From positions 1,757,066 to 1,821,065 of the forward strand of contig OY811987.1 of assembly GCA_963681505.1 (NCBI GenBank): a stretch of DNA of 64,000 nt. The letters are read 5' to 3'. The DNA comes from Eunapius fragilis (Eukaryota; Porifera; Demospongiae; Spongillida; Spongillidae). The translations under genes were made by a program, and so were the position numbers. Below the pieces are notes generated by a model, which worked only from the letters and a program-made list of their open reading frames with translations, did no database searches and was not told the origin of the DNA. This document shows, in pieces, positions 22,791-33,900 of the stretch (position 1 is its first letter; the number at the start of each line of letters is the position of its first letter).

Positions 22791-23823
22791 CGCATCACAC
22801 CAGCCCCCTCCAGAGCGCCTGGGAGCGGCACCCTGCCCACTGCTACACGCCCACACACAATGGACAGTCAGGCAGCACGCATACCATAACACGAGCTCCA
22901 TCTAATTAGGTCCCACAAGACCACCCACGCAATGACAATTCGCACGCCTAACCACTCAACAACGCACCTGCGGATCTTACTGGGGCTCCCCTTCAGAACG
23001 TTGTCTCTGAACCGTCGGCGCCCCCGCCGACCGCTGCCCAGCCTCCACTAGCCTTGTCTACGCAAGTATCGCTGCTCCCAGCTCGGTAACAGATGCCTCG
23101 AGGCGCGTCAACCGACCATCGCCACTGACCTCAACAACTTGCCCATCCTGTTCCGCCTGACCATCCTCGTCCATTTCCGCCAGTTCCACCGCCAGAACAC
23201 TCATAAAATAAAATAAAATTACTGAAGCTGTAAGGACCCCACGGCGTGCTTGTGTAACTCGGTTCACGACTGCATTGGGTTGCGCATGCGCAGACATACT
23301 AACCACGTCGGTCCATTAACCGCAGTTAACCTACGGCTAACTTTCATAATACAGTACACGTTGAAGCCCCTCCCGTCCCCTCCCCCTAATGAAAGGTAAT
23401 CTGAACCTGCGGCAACAGGTTCAATACAGGATTGATTGAGGGTTGATGAATGTCATTAATAAAACTTCACTAGCGTCTGGAGGGACAACGGAGAAACGGA
23501 TCGCTTACCTCTTTATCGCGATGGAATGAGAGCACAACGATCTACAGTTCTACGTTGGTTCCGTGTCATAAAATGGTGTCGTTATAGAGAAACAAACAAT
23601 TTCCTGTTTCTCGTGCCCAGTCCTAAAATAATTCTTGGTGGTCGTCGTCTTCTTCTTCTTAGGAAGTTATAGCTCGAGCTACGAACGGTTCTGAAGAACG
23701 GCAATAGTACCAATCGCTTCGAAATTTATCGGCACGTTATCCATACATGTCATATAGTCACATATATATCAAGTTCTATTTAATAATGATGTATAATAGA
23801 TTTTTTAAAATAATTATAGGCTG

Positions 23824-23830
23824 TATAAAT
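23824..23830 (+). promoter_or_regulatory. TATA box of X gene 1
   Basis: TATAAAT lies 80 bp before the ATG at 23,904 and is conserved in X2 and copy-B X3 (TATAAATACTCTAACCTGCAC). Confidence 0.6.
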
Positions 23831-23903
23831 ACTCTAACCTGCACTAAATTTATTGGTGTTCCTATCGCTTGTTACTTTGGCTAGTGAAGTTGTTTTTCTA
23901 AAA

Positions 23904-24400
23904 ATGCCTTCGCGTAATCAAAAGAAGAGATCTAAGCAACGAGCGGAATACCTCCAAAAGCAAGACGAGAACAAAGCTAAAGCCCGAGCGCTCTACAAGG
24001 CCGATCCCGAAAAGAAGAAGGCCTCTGTACGCGACAGCTACAAGGCCGATCCCGAAAAGAAGAAGGCCTCTGTACGCGACAGCTACAAGGCAGATATTGA
24101 ATCTAAGCGATCTGCTAAAAGGTGGCGATATGAAGATGACCTCGAGGAGAACCGTGCTGCTAAAAGGCGGCGATATGAAGAGGGCCTTGAGGAGAACCGT
24201 GCTGCTAAAAGGCGGCGATATGAAGAGGACTTCGAGGGAAACCGCGCTGCTAAAAGGCAGAAATACGAGGACAATTCAGCTGCCATTAAAGCATCTGAAA
24301 GGAGTCGGTATTGGAATGACCCCGCTGTCCGATTGGCTAAATGTGCTGCCGAGAGGACGCGGTACCGCAGGGGTCACAGAACTACCACTACCACCCAAAG
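23904..24400 (+). CDS. Basic 15-residue-repeat protein of X3 (first exon)
   Basis: The frame starts MPSRNQKKRSKQRAEYLQK. Two KADPEKKKASVRDSY blocks follow, then about four 15-residue repeats (AKRRRYEEDLEENRA type), then KASERSRYWNDPAVRL and a basic end TTTTTQR. A strong donor, CAAAG/GTATGT, lies at 24,400/24,401 and is shared by all X copies, so this is probably exon 1. It is the best preserved copy in the window: the copy-B version has an early stop. It has no enzyme domain and is highly charged. From memory, such blocks stand before DUF6570 and Helitron Rep/helicase regions in sponge proteins, so this may be the surviving front part of such a protein. Confidence 0.65.
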
Positions 24401-24461
24401 GTATGTTATGTCATGTTGTATTAACATTAAAAAGCTGTGCATGCATCATTTGTACGTACAG

Positions 24462-24548
24462 CATAGTCGGGCGGCCCTACTACCGCGTTTGGTCGGGCTT
24501 GCACCCTACTACCTGACCAAACGCGGTGATAGGGCCCGCCCGACTATG
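24462..24548. repeat. 87-bp hairpin after X3 gene 1
   Basis: The arms CATAGTCGGGCGGCCCTACT and their inverse include the inner pair CGCGTTTGGTC / GACCAAACGCG. The position is the same in copy B (50,790-50,876). Confidence 0.7.
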
Positions 24549-24586
24549 TACAGCACGGATCTGCATGTCATTGTTTTAATCTGATG

Positions 24587-24596
24587 TATAAAAAGG
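24587..24596 (+). promoter_or_regulatory. TATA box before X gene 2
   Basis: TATAAAAAGG lies 38 bp before ATG 24,625. In copy B the same place reads GTAAAAAAAGG, so the box is lost there. Confidence 0.45.
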
Positions 24597-24624
24597 CTTC
24601 CTTAAAAACGCCCTTTGTCTAGCC

Positions 24625-25020
24625 ATGTACTGTATGAATATAATTGCAGTTGCAATGGCTGAGAATGAAAATAACTGCAACCATATCCTTCTCCCATATA
24701 GCTACTCCTTGTATGAACCCAAATCTCATGCACTAATGGAGTATAATGGTGGTCTTGAAAAAGCTATTCTTAGGGATAGTGAGCTTCTAAGTGATGCCTT
24801 TTGTAAGTCTCAATCATTGCTAGCTCAAAAGGTTGTTACTAGATCTGCCCGTGCAGCAGTAAGTAAGATTGGGGCAGACGCATTGGTTTCTAAAGCACTA
24901 AGTGTACGAAGGGCAAAAGCTGGGTCATTGCTAAAAACTATCTTCCCACACTATCCATCTTTACTGCTTGTAGGCTACATGTGCATGTTTACTGCATGTA
25001 GGCTACACCTCCATGTTTAG
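24625..25020 (+). CDS. X3 gene 2: small protein resembling the region after the basic repeats in Helitron-type proteins
   Basis: The 131-residue frame starts MYCMNIIAVAMAEN; the second in-frame Met (MAENENNCNH) is an equally good start. The core reads YSLYEPKSHALMEYNGGLEK ... QKVVTRSARAAVSKIGADAL, followed by SVRRAKAGSLLKTI. From memory this pattern follows the basic repeats in sponge Helitron-associated proteins, upstream of DUF6570. Here it is a separate frame about 225 bp after the gene 1 splice donor, so it is either exon 2 of gene 1 or its own gene behind the TATA box at 24,587. I could not find an acceptor that keeps phase. Copy B (50,953-51,357) is open and has three extra codons. Function unknown. 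Confidence 0.55.
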   Translation: MYCMNIIAVAMAENENNCNHILLPYSYSLYEPKSHALMEYNGGLEKAILRDSELLSDAFCKSQSLLAQKVVTRSARAAVSKIGADALVSKALSVRRAKAGSLLKTIFPHYPSLLLVGYMCMFTACRLHLHV

Positions 25021-25132
25021 ATTGGAGCATTTTCAAATTTGACCAATAAAATTTTAGCACATGCGGTTAATATGATGGAATTGGACCAATAGAATTATAG
25101 CACAGTCTGCACACGTGTTAAGGCTTTGCAGG

Positions 25133-25140
25133 TATAAAAG
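25133..25140 (+). promoter_or_regulatory. TATA box of X gene 3
   Basis: TATAAAAG lies about 160 bp before the ATG at 25,296 and is conserved in copy B. The leader between holds no ATG in good context. Confidence 0.55.
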
Positions 25141-25358
25141 TCAGTCATGCACCCGCTGAATTATAGTGCACTTTGAAAAAAGAGGTAGGAGTTTAATAAT
25201 ATACTCTATGTGGATTCACGTGTAAACTTGCTTGAAAAAAGAATTAGGTAAAAAAATTTAAAATCATACTCTCTGTCTCTGTCACGTACATGTAGATGGC
25301 AGCTGAAGACCTAACTGTTTTTTTTAATCAAGAGGGGTCGGAGGAGGAAGAGGATGAC

Positions 25359-25733
25359 TGTCAGGGAAGCCAGTTACAGCTGGAACCCAGAGGTCATCTG
25401 AAGAGTCACATGTTGATGAGTCACGTCTATCACGTCAGGGTGATAACGAGAGGTGCCGGCATGCCTATGCGGGCATAGGCATGCATGAGCACAACATGTG
25501 ATCGCGGCGCGGGACCAGACCAGTTTAGAACCGGTTTACCATAGATCCCCTATAAAACCCCCTTTCAGTGTTCGTGACTCAGTTGTTGAGAGAGTTGAGT
25601 GGAGTTGAGTATTAGAGTTGTACTAGAGTTGAACAGAGTTGTGTTGAGTTGCGTTTTGATACTGGTCCTGATGATCATACACACCCGGTGATTCTGTGCG
25701 TCGGTACGCTAGCGCGGTGAACGGTCATCGACA
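25359..25733 (+). repeat. Left LTR of the Gypsy element
   Basis: It is 375 bp, TGT...ACA, with a TATA-like CCTATAAAACC inside. A primer-binding-like stretch (TGGTGGCAGCGACGGGAT) follows two bases after its end. Confidence 0.9.
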
Positions 25734-28700
25734 TTTGGTGGCAGCGACGGGATCTTGGACCGTTAGACAGTTTTCTAACTTTAACGCGGAGCGACGGTGT
25801 ATGACAACCCGTTCCGGTAGATAATTCCGAGCAGGCGAAATGGCGGAGCAGGCTTTGCAGGACATGCTGCAAAAATTGATCGAGGATCGGCAGAAACGGG
25901 AAGAGGAGATCGAACACGAAAGAATCAGACGAGAGGAAGAACGCGTACAACGCGAGAAGGAGATAGCAGAGGAGAGGGCGAGGCGAGAGGAAGAACGCGT
26001 GCAACGCGAGAGAGAGGTGGCAGAAGAAAGGATGCGACGAGAAAGGGACGCGCGCGAGAAGGTAGAGGAAATGAGAGCGCAGATGGATAGATTAATGAAG
26101 ATCGTTGAAGAACAGAAGTCCGCGTCAGCATCAAAGGGGACCACAGAATTGAATGTAAAGCTGGTCGCCCTGACTGAACGTGACGATATCGAGTCATATC
26201 TGGTGACCTTTGAACGAATTATGACAGCGCACAAGGTGGACAAAGGACGTTGGCCTCACTACCTTGCGCCCCAGCTGACCGGAAAAGCTCAACTGGCCTT
26301 TGCGGCGCTGCCTGTGTCAGACTCGGCGGACTACGACGCGATAAAGGCGGCGATCCTCGTACGGTACGACATTAACGAGGACGCGTTCAAGAATCGTTTC
26401 AGATCATCGAAACGAAAGGATGGTGAAACAAATCGAGAGTTTGCAGTGAGGATGATGGACTCATTGACCAAGTGGCTCAAGGAGTACAAGACGGTCGACC
26501 AGGTCCATCAGGTAGTGGGGATAGAACAACTTCTGAGCTCGCTCCCAGTGGAGAAGAGATTGTGGCTAGTGGAGCGCAAACCGAAGACGTGTCTTCAGGC
26601 AGGCGAGTGGCTAGATGAGTACGAGCAGGCAAGGAGGCAAGACGTCAGACCTCTCAAACAGAGAGAGAATCCGGTTCCAGCTAAGGAGCCCGGTGATGCG
26701 TATGGGAACAAGGATGCAGTTCCGAAGAATTCTCAACCGGAGCAAAGGAACCCGCAGCGCCACCTACCTAGATGCTACAATTGTCACAAGGTGGGTCATG
26801 TGGCGAGCAATTGCCCGAAGAATGCCGCGACGTTTTACGGAGGGAGAGCGACGAAACAGTCCGAAGTGAAGAGGGGACACTCGTCGCCGCACAAGCTGGG
26901 CTATGTGGAGGGAACAGAAGTGAGGGACATCGTTCTGGATACGGGGGCAGCCAGGACATTAGTGCGAGACAATCTAGTGCCTAGGAATAAGTATCTTGAT
27001 AAATTCGTGTCAGTGCAATGCGTGCATGGTGACCATGTCTCTTACCCTCTAGCCAAAGTGAAAGTGGTGATCGACGGAAGGAGCTACTTTGTGGAGGCAG
27101 CCGTGGTGAAGAAACTACCTGCGTCCGTGCTACTGGGAAGAGACGTGCCTGAACTGGTGCAGATTGGTGGAGCAACAGAGGAGGTGCTGGCAGCTGTGAC
27201 AAGAGCTCAGGCCAAACGGAGGTCGAAGGAGGAAGAGAGTGCATCCAAAAAGGAGAAAGGATCTGGTGTTACGTGTAGAGATTTGTCACCAGCTCGTGTC
27301 ACAAAGGTTAACGAGGAAGAGAAGCGGTCTCCCGGACCGGCTGAGATAGAGAAAAATGCTGACCCTCAACAGGAGGATACCAAGGTCTCGAATGGAGTAA
27401 AGGAGATTGCCTCTGGAGATAGTAACCTTGGAGTTGATGGGAATGAGCTAAGGAAGTTGCAACGGGAGGATGAGACACTGAGAAGTGTATGGGACTCCGC
27501 GAAGCAACCGTCAAAAGGTGGAAACTACTGGTTTTATGAAGAGGATGGCCTTCTTTACCGTCATTGGCAACCCCGAGAGGAAGGAGAGGAGTTCAGTGTC
27601 GAGCAGCTAATTGTTCCCAAGCAATACCGAGAGACAGTTCTGAGGATAGCTCACGAGATACCACTTGCTGGGCATATGGGTAAGAAAAAGACGGTTGACC
27701 GAATCATGCAGAGATTCTATTGGCCGACGTTGTATCGGGATGTAGCTGAATGGTGCAGGACTTGTGAGAAGTGCCAGAAACATTCTCCAATCAGGAACTT
27801 GCGAGCACCCTTAGTTCCACTGCCGGTAATCGAGGAACCATTTACCAGGATTGCGATGGATGTTGTCGGTCCTCTACCGCGAAGTAGCTCTGGGCACAAG
27901 TACATACTGGTTGTGTGCGATTACGCTACTCGATACCCTGAGGCCATACCCATGAAGGCAGTCGATGCAGAACATGTTGCTGAGGAACTTGTGACCATGT
28001 TCTCACGTGTGGGTGTGCCGAGTGAAATTCTCACTGATCAAGGAACAAACTTCATGTCGAAGCTACTGAGTGAACTCTACCGGCTTTTGCACGTACGGCG
28101 GATAAGGACCAGTCCGTACCACCCCCAGACGACTTAGTCGAAAGGTTCAACGGAACCTTAAAATCTATGCTTCGCAAGACAGCAGTAGAAGGGAAGGATT
28201 GGGACAAGCTGCTCCCATATCTGCTGTTCGCATACCGTGAAGTTCCTCAGGCATCTACAGGATTCTCGCCGTTCGAGTTGATGTATGGCCGACACGTGAG
28301 AGGGCCTCTTGACATACTGAGAGAAACGTGGAAGGCTAGCAAACGTAGTGATGACAGTGTAGTATCATACGTCTTGACGGTGCAGCAGAAACTTGCAAAG
28401 ATGTCAGAGCTTGTGAGCGAAAACTGTAAGGAAGCACAGATAGAGCAAAAGAGATGGTACGATCGCAATGCGCGGAAAAGAGAGTTTGCGGAGGGAGACC
28501 AGGTGTTGGTCCTACTACCCACGATAACCAACAAGCTGATGGCAAAATGGCAAGGACCTTACCTCATCAAGGCGAAAGTCACCCCGGTGACGTATGAGAT
28601 TGATATGAGTGACAGGAAGAAGCGGCAACGTATCTTCCATGTCAACATGTTGAAGGGGTGGAATACTCCGACAACGATGTGTCTGGCAGCCGAGGAGACC

Positions 28701-30180
28701 GAAGAAGGGGAAGAAATCCCGTTGTGGAAGGAAGACAGTGGAGAGCCGAAGATCAACGAACGCCTAACTCCTAAGCAAAGGGGACAGCTAGATGTGTTGA
28801 GGGCTGAATTTAAAGATGTGATGAGTGATCTCCCTGGAAAGACTGAGCTGGTGGAACACAGGATAGAGACTGGAGAAGCGAAACCAGTCAGACTACCACC
28901 TTATCGTCTGCCTCACGCTTATCGGGACATCGTGAAGAAGGAACTGGAGGAAATGGAGAAGTATGGCATCATCGAAAAATCCACGAGTGATTGGTCCTCT
29001 CCGATAGTACTCGCGAAGAAGAAAGACGGAACACTGCGCTTCTGCATCGACTTTCGCAGGTTGAACAGTGTCTCCAAGGCGGACGCTTATCCAATGCCTC
29101 GCGTTGACGATCTGCTGGATCAAGTTGGACAAGCGCGGTTCATCAGTACCTTAGACCTCACCAAGGGGTACTGGCAGGTCCCGATGGAGAAGACAGCTCG
29201 ATCAAAGACCGCCTTCAGGACTCCATTTGGACTCTACCAGTTTCGTAGAATGCCCTTTGGATTGCAGGGAGCTCCATCAACGTTTCAAAGGATGATGGAC
29301 AGTTTGCTGGTGGGAACGCAGGACTATGCAGCTGCCTACCTTGACGATTTAATCATTTTCAGCCACAGTTGGCAGGAACATCTGTCACATCTTAGGAGAA
29401 TACTGCAGAAACTGAGGGAGGCGGGCTTGACAGTCAAGCAGAAGAAGTGTCAGCTCGCCATGTCGCACTGCTCATACCTTGGTCATGTTGTGGGGGAGGG
29501 GCTCGTGCGGCCTGAACTCTCGAAGGTCGATGCTGTGAAACAGTTCCAGGTTCCCACCACGAAATCCGCTGTTAGAACGTTCCTCGGATTAACAGGATAT
29601 TACAGGAAGTTTATCCCTGGGTATGCAGAACTCGCAGCCCCATTGACAGATCTGACAAGGAAGAACGCCCCGAACATAGTGAGGTGGACTGAAAGATGTG
29701 ATGGCGCTTTCAACCGACTGAAGGAATGTCTCTGTAGTGAGCCGATTTTGAGATGCCCCGATTTCTCTCTGCCGTTCGTACTTCAAACTGATGCCTCCGG
29801 ACGGGCGATTGGTGCCGTGTTGAGCCAGGTGGTGGGAGACGGTGAGGAGCATCCAGTCGCGTACTACAGCAGAAAGCTACTCCCTCGCGAAGAAAAATAC
29901 TCGACGGTAGAAAAGGAGTGCCTAGCAATCATCCAGGGTATCCAGACATTTCGTGTGTACCTCCTGGGCCGTCCGTTCACCATACAGACAGACCATCGGT
30001 CCCTAGAATGGTTGGATCGCCTCAAGGAGAACAACAGTAGGCTGACCCGTTGGAGCCTGGCGCTTCAACCCTACCAGTACTCTGTCCAGTACCGGACTGG
30101 TCAGAAGAACGGAAATGCCGATGCTCTCTCCCGGTACATGGTCGAGGCGACAAGTGTGTCGCAGGAGGAGGTGGAAGGAG

Positions 30181-30555
30181 TGTCAGGGAAGCCAGTTACA
30201 GCTGGAACCCAGAGGTCATCTGAAGAGTCACATGTTGATGAGTCACGTCTATCACGTCAGGGTGATAACGAGAGGTGCCGGCATGCCTATGCGGGCATAG
30301 GCATGCATGAGCACAACATGTGATCGCGGCGCGGGACCAGACCAGTTTAGAACCGGTTTACCATAGATCCCCTATAAAACCCCCTTTCAGTGTTCGTGAC
30401 TCAGTTGTTGAGAGAGTTGAGTGGAGTTGAGTATTAGAGTTGTACTAGAGTTGAACAGAGTTGTGTTGAGTTGCGTTGTGATACTGGTCCTGATGATCAT
30501 ACACACCCGGTGATTCTGTGCGTCGGTACGCTAGCGCGGTGAACGGTCATCGACA
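30181..30555 (+). repeat. Right LTR of the Gypsy element
   Basis: It has the same length as the left LTR and is nearly identical to it. The polypurine-like GAGGAGGTGGAAGGAG lies just before. Confidence 0.9.
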
Positions 30556-30961
30556 ATGACATACATCCTCCGACTCCTCTCCCCTTCACCCCGCCACTCC
30601 TACCACCACCAGCAGCACTGCCCCCACCCACTACCAGCAGCGCTACCCCCGCCGGCACCACCAGCGCTGCCCCCGCCGGCACCACCAGCGCTGCCCCCGC
30701 TGGCACCACCAGCGCTGCCCCCGCCGGCACCACCAGCGCTGCCCCCGCAGGCACCACCAGCGCTGCCCCCACCGGCACCACCAGCGCTGCCCCCGCCGGC
30801 ACCACCGCCGCCTGTGCTCCCTCCCTGGCCTGCATGGCCACTGCCACCCTGGCAGAACGCAGCATGGCGGGGAGGCCGAGGAGGAGGACGTCCCCGCAGG
30901 AGACGAGGGCGCGGGCGAGGACAACTATACTACAAATTCATATAATTATAATTATTATTAT

Positions 30962-33900
30962 TAAAGTTATTTTTTTAAATTATGCCATATATATAATTGC
31001 CATACATAATAATAATTTAATACATACACCTATATGTACATAAAGTCTTTACGAAAGTGAAGACGACCTAGCCAGTAATGCCCTAGCGTTGGCCCTGACC
31101 AGGACAATACTTATTCTTCCATAAAGCCCAGACACCGCAGAAGACTTGGAACAGCCTGTTCGAGTGGCAATCCGCGTGGCGAGTCTGTCAAGACATCTAC
31201 CAGCTTCTTCTCCCCAACAACCACAAGTCTCCACTGATAAGGGGATACAAACCCAGCCCAGACGACTGCATTTTTCGTCGTTGGCGACATGTTTGCGAAT
31301 TTCAGCAGCCGACGCAGCAGACCCAGCCATCACACTCGCTTCATTCAAAGTAGAAGGATTTAGCGCTGATGTAATGGTGAAATCCAATGCGGCAGGCTTG
31401 CCAAACTCCCAATTAGGCAGCAAGATATCTGCGGGGCGTGTGCGGCTTCCCTCAACACCCAAGCCACTACCTGCCTCTATTTGACCTGCAATACAGGCCA
31501 GCTTACATGATTCCCAGAAGGTGTCACGCAGAGAGTTGTGCCTGAAGATTGAATTGCCTCCACTTTTACAAGTAAGGGCATGGTGACCCAGGGGGTCTAG
31601 GGCGTGTGATGGACAGAATGAACAACTGGAGCCGTTTTGAGAGGTGTCTAATCCGAGCCACCATTTTAGAGCCACCTGAAATTCAGGAGGATCGAGGTGT
31701 AAGTTCTTGTGGGGAGTTGGCATAACTGAAAGCCAAGCTGAGGCATGGGGAGAGGACACCGAGAGGAGCCGGGCACAGTTAGCCGGTGAAGAAGTATGGT
31801 CAAAGAGAATCTTGAACTGTTGGTTTTCGATCATGGATGACAGTTGCCTTTGGTGGGGAGGAGCATCGATTATGTCCAGTAAACCAATACCCTCCATACC
31901 CTCAACGGCGCCATTAAACTCAATAAGGGACTGCTCCAAGTGGGGGTTCTCTCCAAAAGCAATACTAAAATGACCCATGGAAGCAATGAAACAAGCACTT
32001 GAATGAAGTCTGAGACTGCGAAGACCCAGGCCTCCCCTACTAGGACTCAACTGAGCTTGCATCCAAGCATCATCGGAGACGTCTACGCTTGTGCACTCTG
32101 TAAAACATCGACGGATGTCCCGGTCAAAAATGCCTAGCCCTTCAGCAACCAAGGATGGTGGTGTAGATCTTGCCAAATGGACCATTTTACAGAAGCTACC
32201 ACAGAAGCGAAGCAACAGATAAGCAACCTGTGGGTCTTTGGATCCAACTTGCTGCAGCCTAGAGAGCAGAACATTTGCCTTGGCGCGCTGATTTGCAACA
32301 AATTTAGCACAAAACAAGATATCCCCAATGGGAGCTCCCAGTATCTCCATGTTAGGTGTATTGGACCGCTTCATACCCGGTGGGAAGGAATACATGTTTC
32401 CCTTGGAAAAAACCTCGCATTTAGAAACATTAAGGAAAAGGCCTAATTGAGGACCCAGCTCACTGAGTATGGTGATCACCCTGGCAACAGCCTTCTCTGA
32501 ACCTGCTACAGCCCCATCATCCATATACCATTTGTGGTACAAAAGGTGTGATGACACTTCATCGGTAGCTATAGTGCCTACCAGTTTCTGTAAGACTAGG
32601 CAAAAGAATAAAGGCCCCAGAGGATCCCCTTGTTGGACACCCGTTTCAGATGATAAGGTTCCCATAGAGTGAAAAAGCGTGGGATGCTGTCCGTAGCACC
32701 AAGCTGCCCACGGCATTAGCTCGGGAAAGTGCAAGAGGCATTCATCAAGTAATACCTGGCGTGAGACCATGTTGAATGCATTCTGGAAATCAATTTTAAG
32801 TACAACGAAATCTCCATCGTTCCAGTGACTTTCGATGCAGTCCCTAAGGCCGTGGACGATTAACTCAGACCCTCCTGGGCAAGCCACTCCCACTTGATGT
32901 CCCTCAAAAAACTCAGTAGCCTTTGCTTTTGTTATCCTACAAAGGCATTTGCTTGTCAGCCGCCTTAGTACTTCCCCGACTGCGATTGGCCGAACATCTA
33001 GAGGGCTATCAGGCTTGTTTTTCACCAGTGCAATAAGACTACCACCCGCCAAGAATTTGGCAACACCTACTGGGGCTCGTCCGGAGGCCAGAAGATTCAC
33101 TAACTCTCGAAGTGAAGCACCTATAGCTGTTGGAAGGGGAACTTCTGAAGCGTCTAGCAGGTGTTGTATTCGTAGACCTGAGGGGCCACAAGCAGACGCT
33201 TTAGGGAAGGATCTCAGAACTGACTGGATGTCAAAATCAAGTGGAATGATGTTGGTTTCTGTTGCCTCTGACACTGGGAGAACTGGGGCTGGACCATGAG
33301 GGTGCTTGTCTAGCAGTAACTGAAACGTGTGCTCATTGTCTGCAGCGATGCCTGATGAAGTTAAAACCTTGCACGCTTTCCCCAACTAACCTTCCTTAGC
33401 AAGTGCTATAGCTGAGTTGAGCACGTCAAACTGCTTTGAGGATTTGGACTTATTAGCTGCACTGAAATTAGCTGTGTGTCTCCAAAGAGCCTGAAACTCC
33501 CCCTTGAGCCATAGCTTGCACAGGGAGATGATGGAACTGTTTTTGTGGTGACGACCTTTCCTTTTTGAAGGCAATAGGACGCACTTTGGAAGCATAAAAA
33601 GTTTTAGCCAAGCCTCTTCGGTGTTTTTGTTTATCACTTCTTTTAGCACTGCTGAGAGAGTCCTAGCAAAGATGGGTCTTGCTTTGGCTGGTATGTGGCG
33701 GATAGTAGCGCGCTTCAGTTTAAAAACGTCATCAAAGGTAAAAGTAAACGCTCCGCTGTTACTGTTTAAGGAACTAGGCCCTGAACTACCAGGTGGGTTG
33801 TCTGGACTAAATTCCACATCTCTGTTAGTGCACTTTTGGAGATGCGAATTGGAATGTGACTTGGCCACTAGCTGGGAACACTGTTTGCATTTATACAACC

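Larger units (their letters stand above)
18089..23347 (-). mobile_element. DIRS-like tyrosine-recombinase retroelement block, broken fossil
   Basis: The block is absent from copy B (empty site near 49,684) and left no target duplication, as expected for recombinase-mediated insertion. It has two parts in tandem: a 443-bp internally deleted copy (18,089-18,531) and a longer copy (18,532-23,347). Both start TTAATGGACTCTTCGAG and end GGCTAACTTTCAT. On the minus strand, gag-like regions with Cys/His motifs (20,163-20,709), reverse-transcriptase similarity (about 19,240-19,806, GRVVGPLP, LIVDLSGPLGRSV) and the C-terminal part of a tyrosine recombinase (18,850-19,107, YSGHSF) can be seen. It is a fossil with many breaks and lost internal parts. 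Poly-G and poly-C runs interrupt it. Confidence 0.75.
25359..30555 (+). mobile_element. Gypsy-type LTR retrotransposon with Gmr1-like gene order; fossil, nearly whole, recent
   Basis: Two 375-bp LTRs (TGTCAGGG...ATCGACA) flank a gag-pol region, and a 5-bp duplication ATGAC lies outside. The LTRs differ at one base that I could see, so the insertion is young. Parts in order are gag with a coiled-coil start (from 25,840), a CCHC knuckle (about 26,772-26,813), protease (LDTGAA, near 26,934), integrase (about 27,600-28,660), reverse transcriptase (about 28,900-29,640, YLDDL) and RNase H (about 29,760-30,140). Integrase before reverse transcriptase is the order of the Gmr1 group within Ty3/Gypsy. 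It has about one break in its coding part. It is absent from copy B. Confidence 0.9.
25296..30945 (+). pseudogene. Pro/Ala-rich gene of X3, copy A, split by a Gypsy element
   Basis: The first 21 codons (MAAEDLTVFFNQEGSEEEED, 25,296-25,358) match the intact copy-B gene at 51,633. The frame is then cut by the Gypsy insertion with the 5-bp duplication ATGAC (25,354-25,358 and 30,556-30,560). The rest resumes at 30,556 with only about six LPPPAPPA units against more than twenty in copy B, and ends in the same Arg/Gly-rich tail (RGGRGGGRPRRRRGRGRG). Confidence 0.8.
1060..30960 (+). repeat. Direct large duplication, copy A
   Basis: This segment is colinear and in the same orientation with 40,240-52,470. 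Matching blocks are 1,079-5,252 with 40,261-44,641; 12,480-17,413 with 44,642-49,659; 18,059-18,088 and 23,348-25,358 with 49,656-51,690; and 30,556-30,960 with 51,686-52,470. Material only in copy A consists of complete insertions: 5,254-12,479, 14,707-15,732, 17,414-18,058, 18,089-23,347 and 25,359-30,555. It may be a real duplication or an unmerged allele pair in the assembly. Confidence 0.9.

Noticed and set aside
21797-22889. CRISPR-like array in the 50-bp inner repeats
   Set aside because: Repeat and spacer lengths vary, the spacers are themselves repeated in the 337-bp unit, and the context is eukaryotic.
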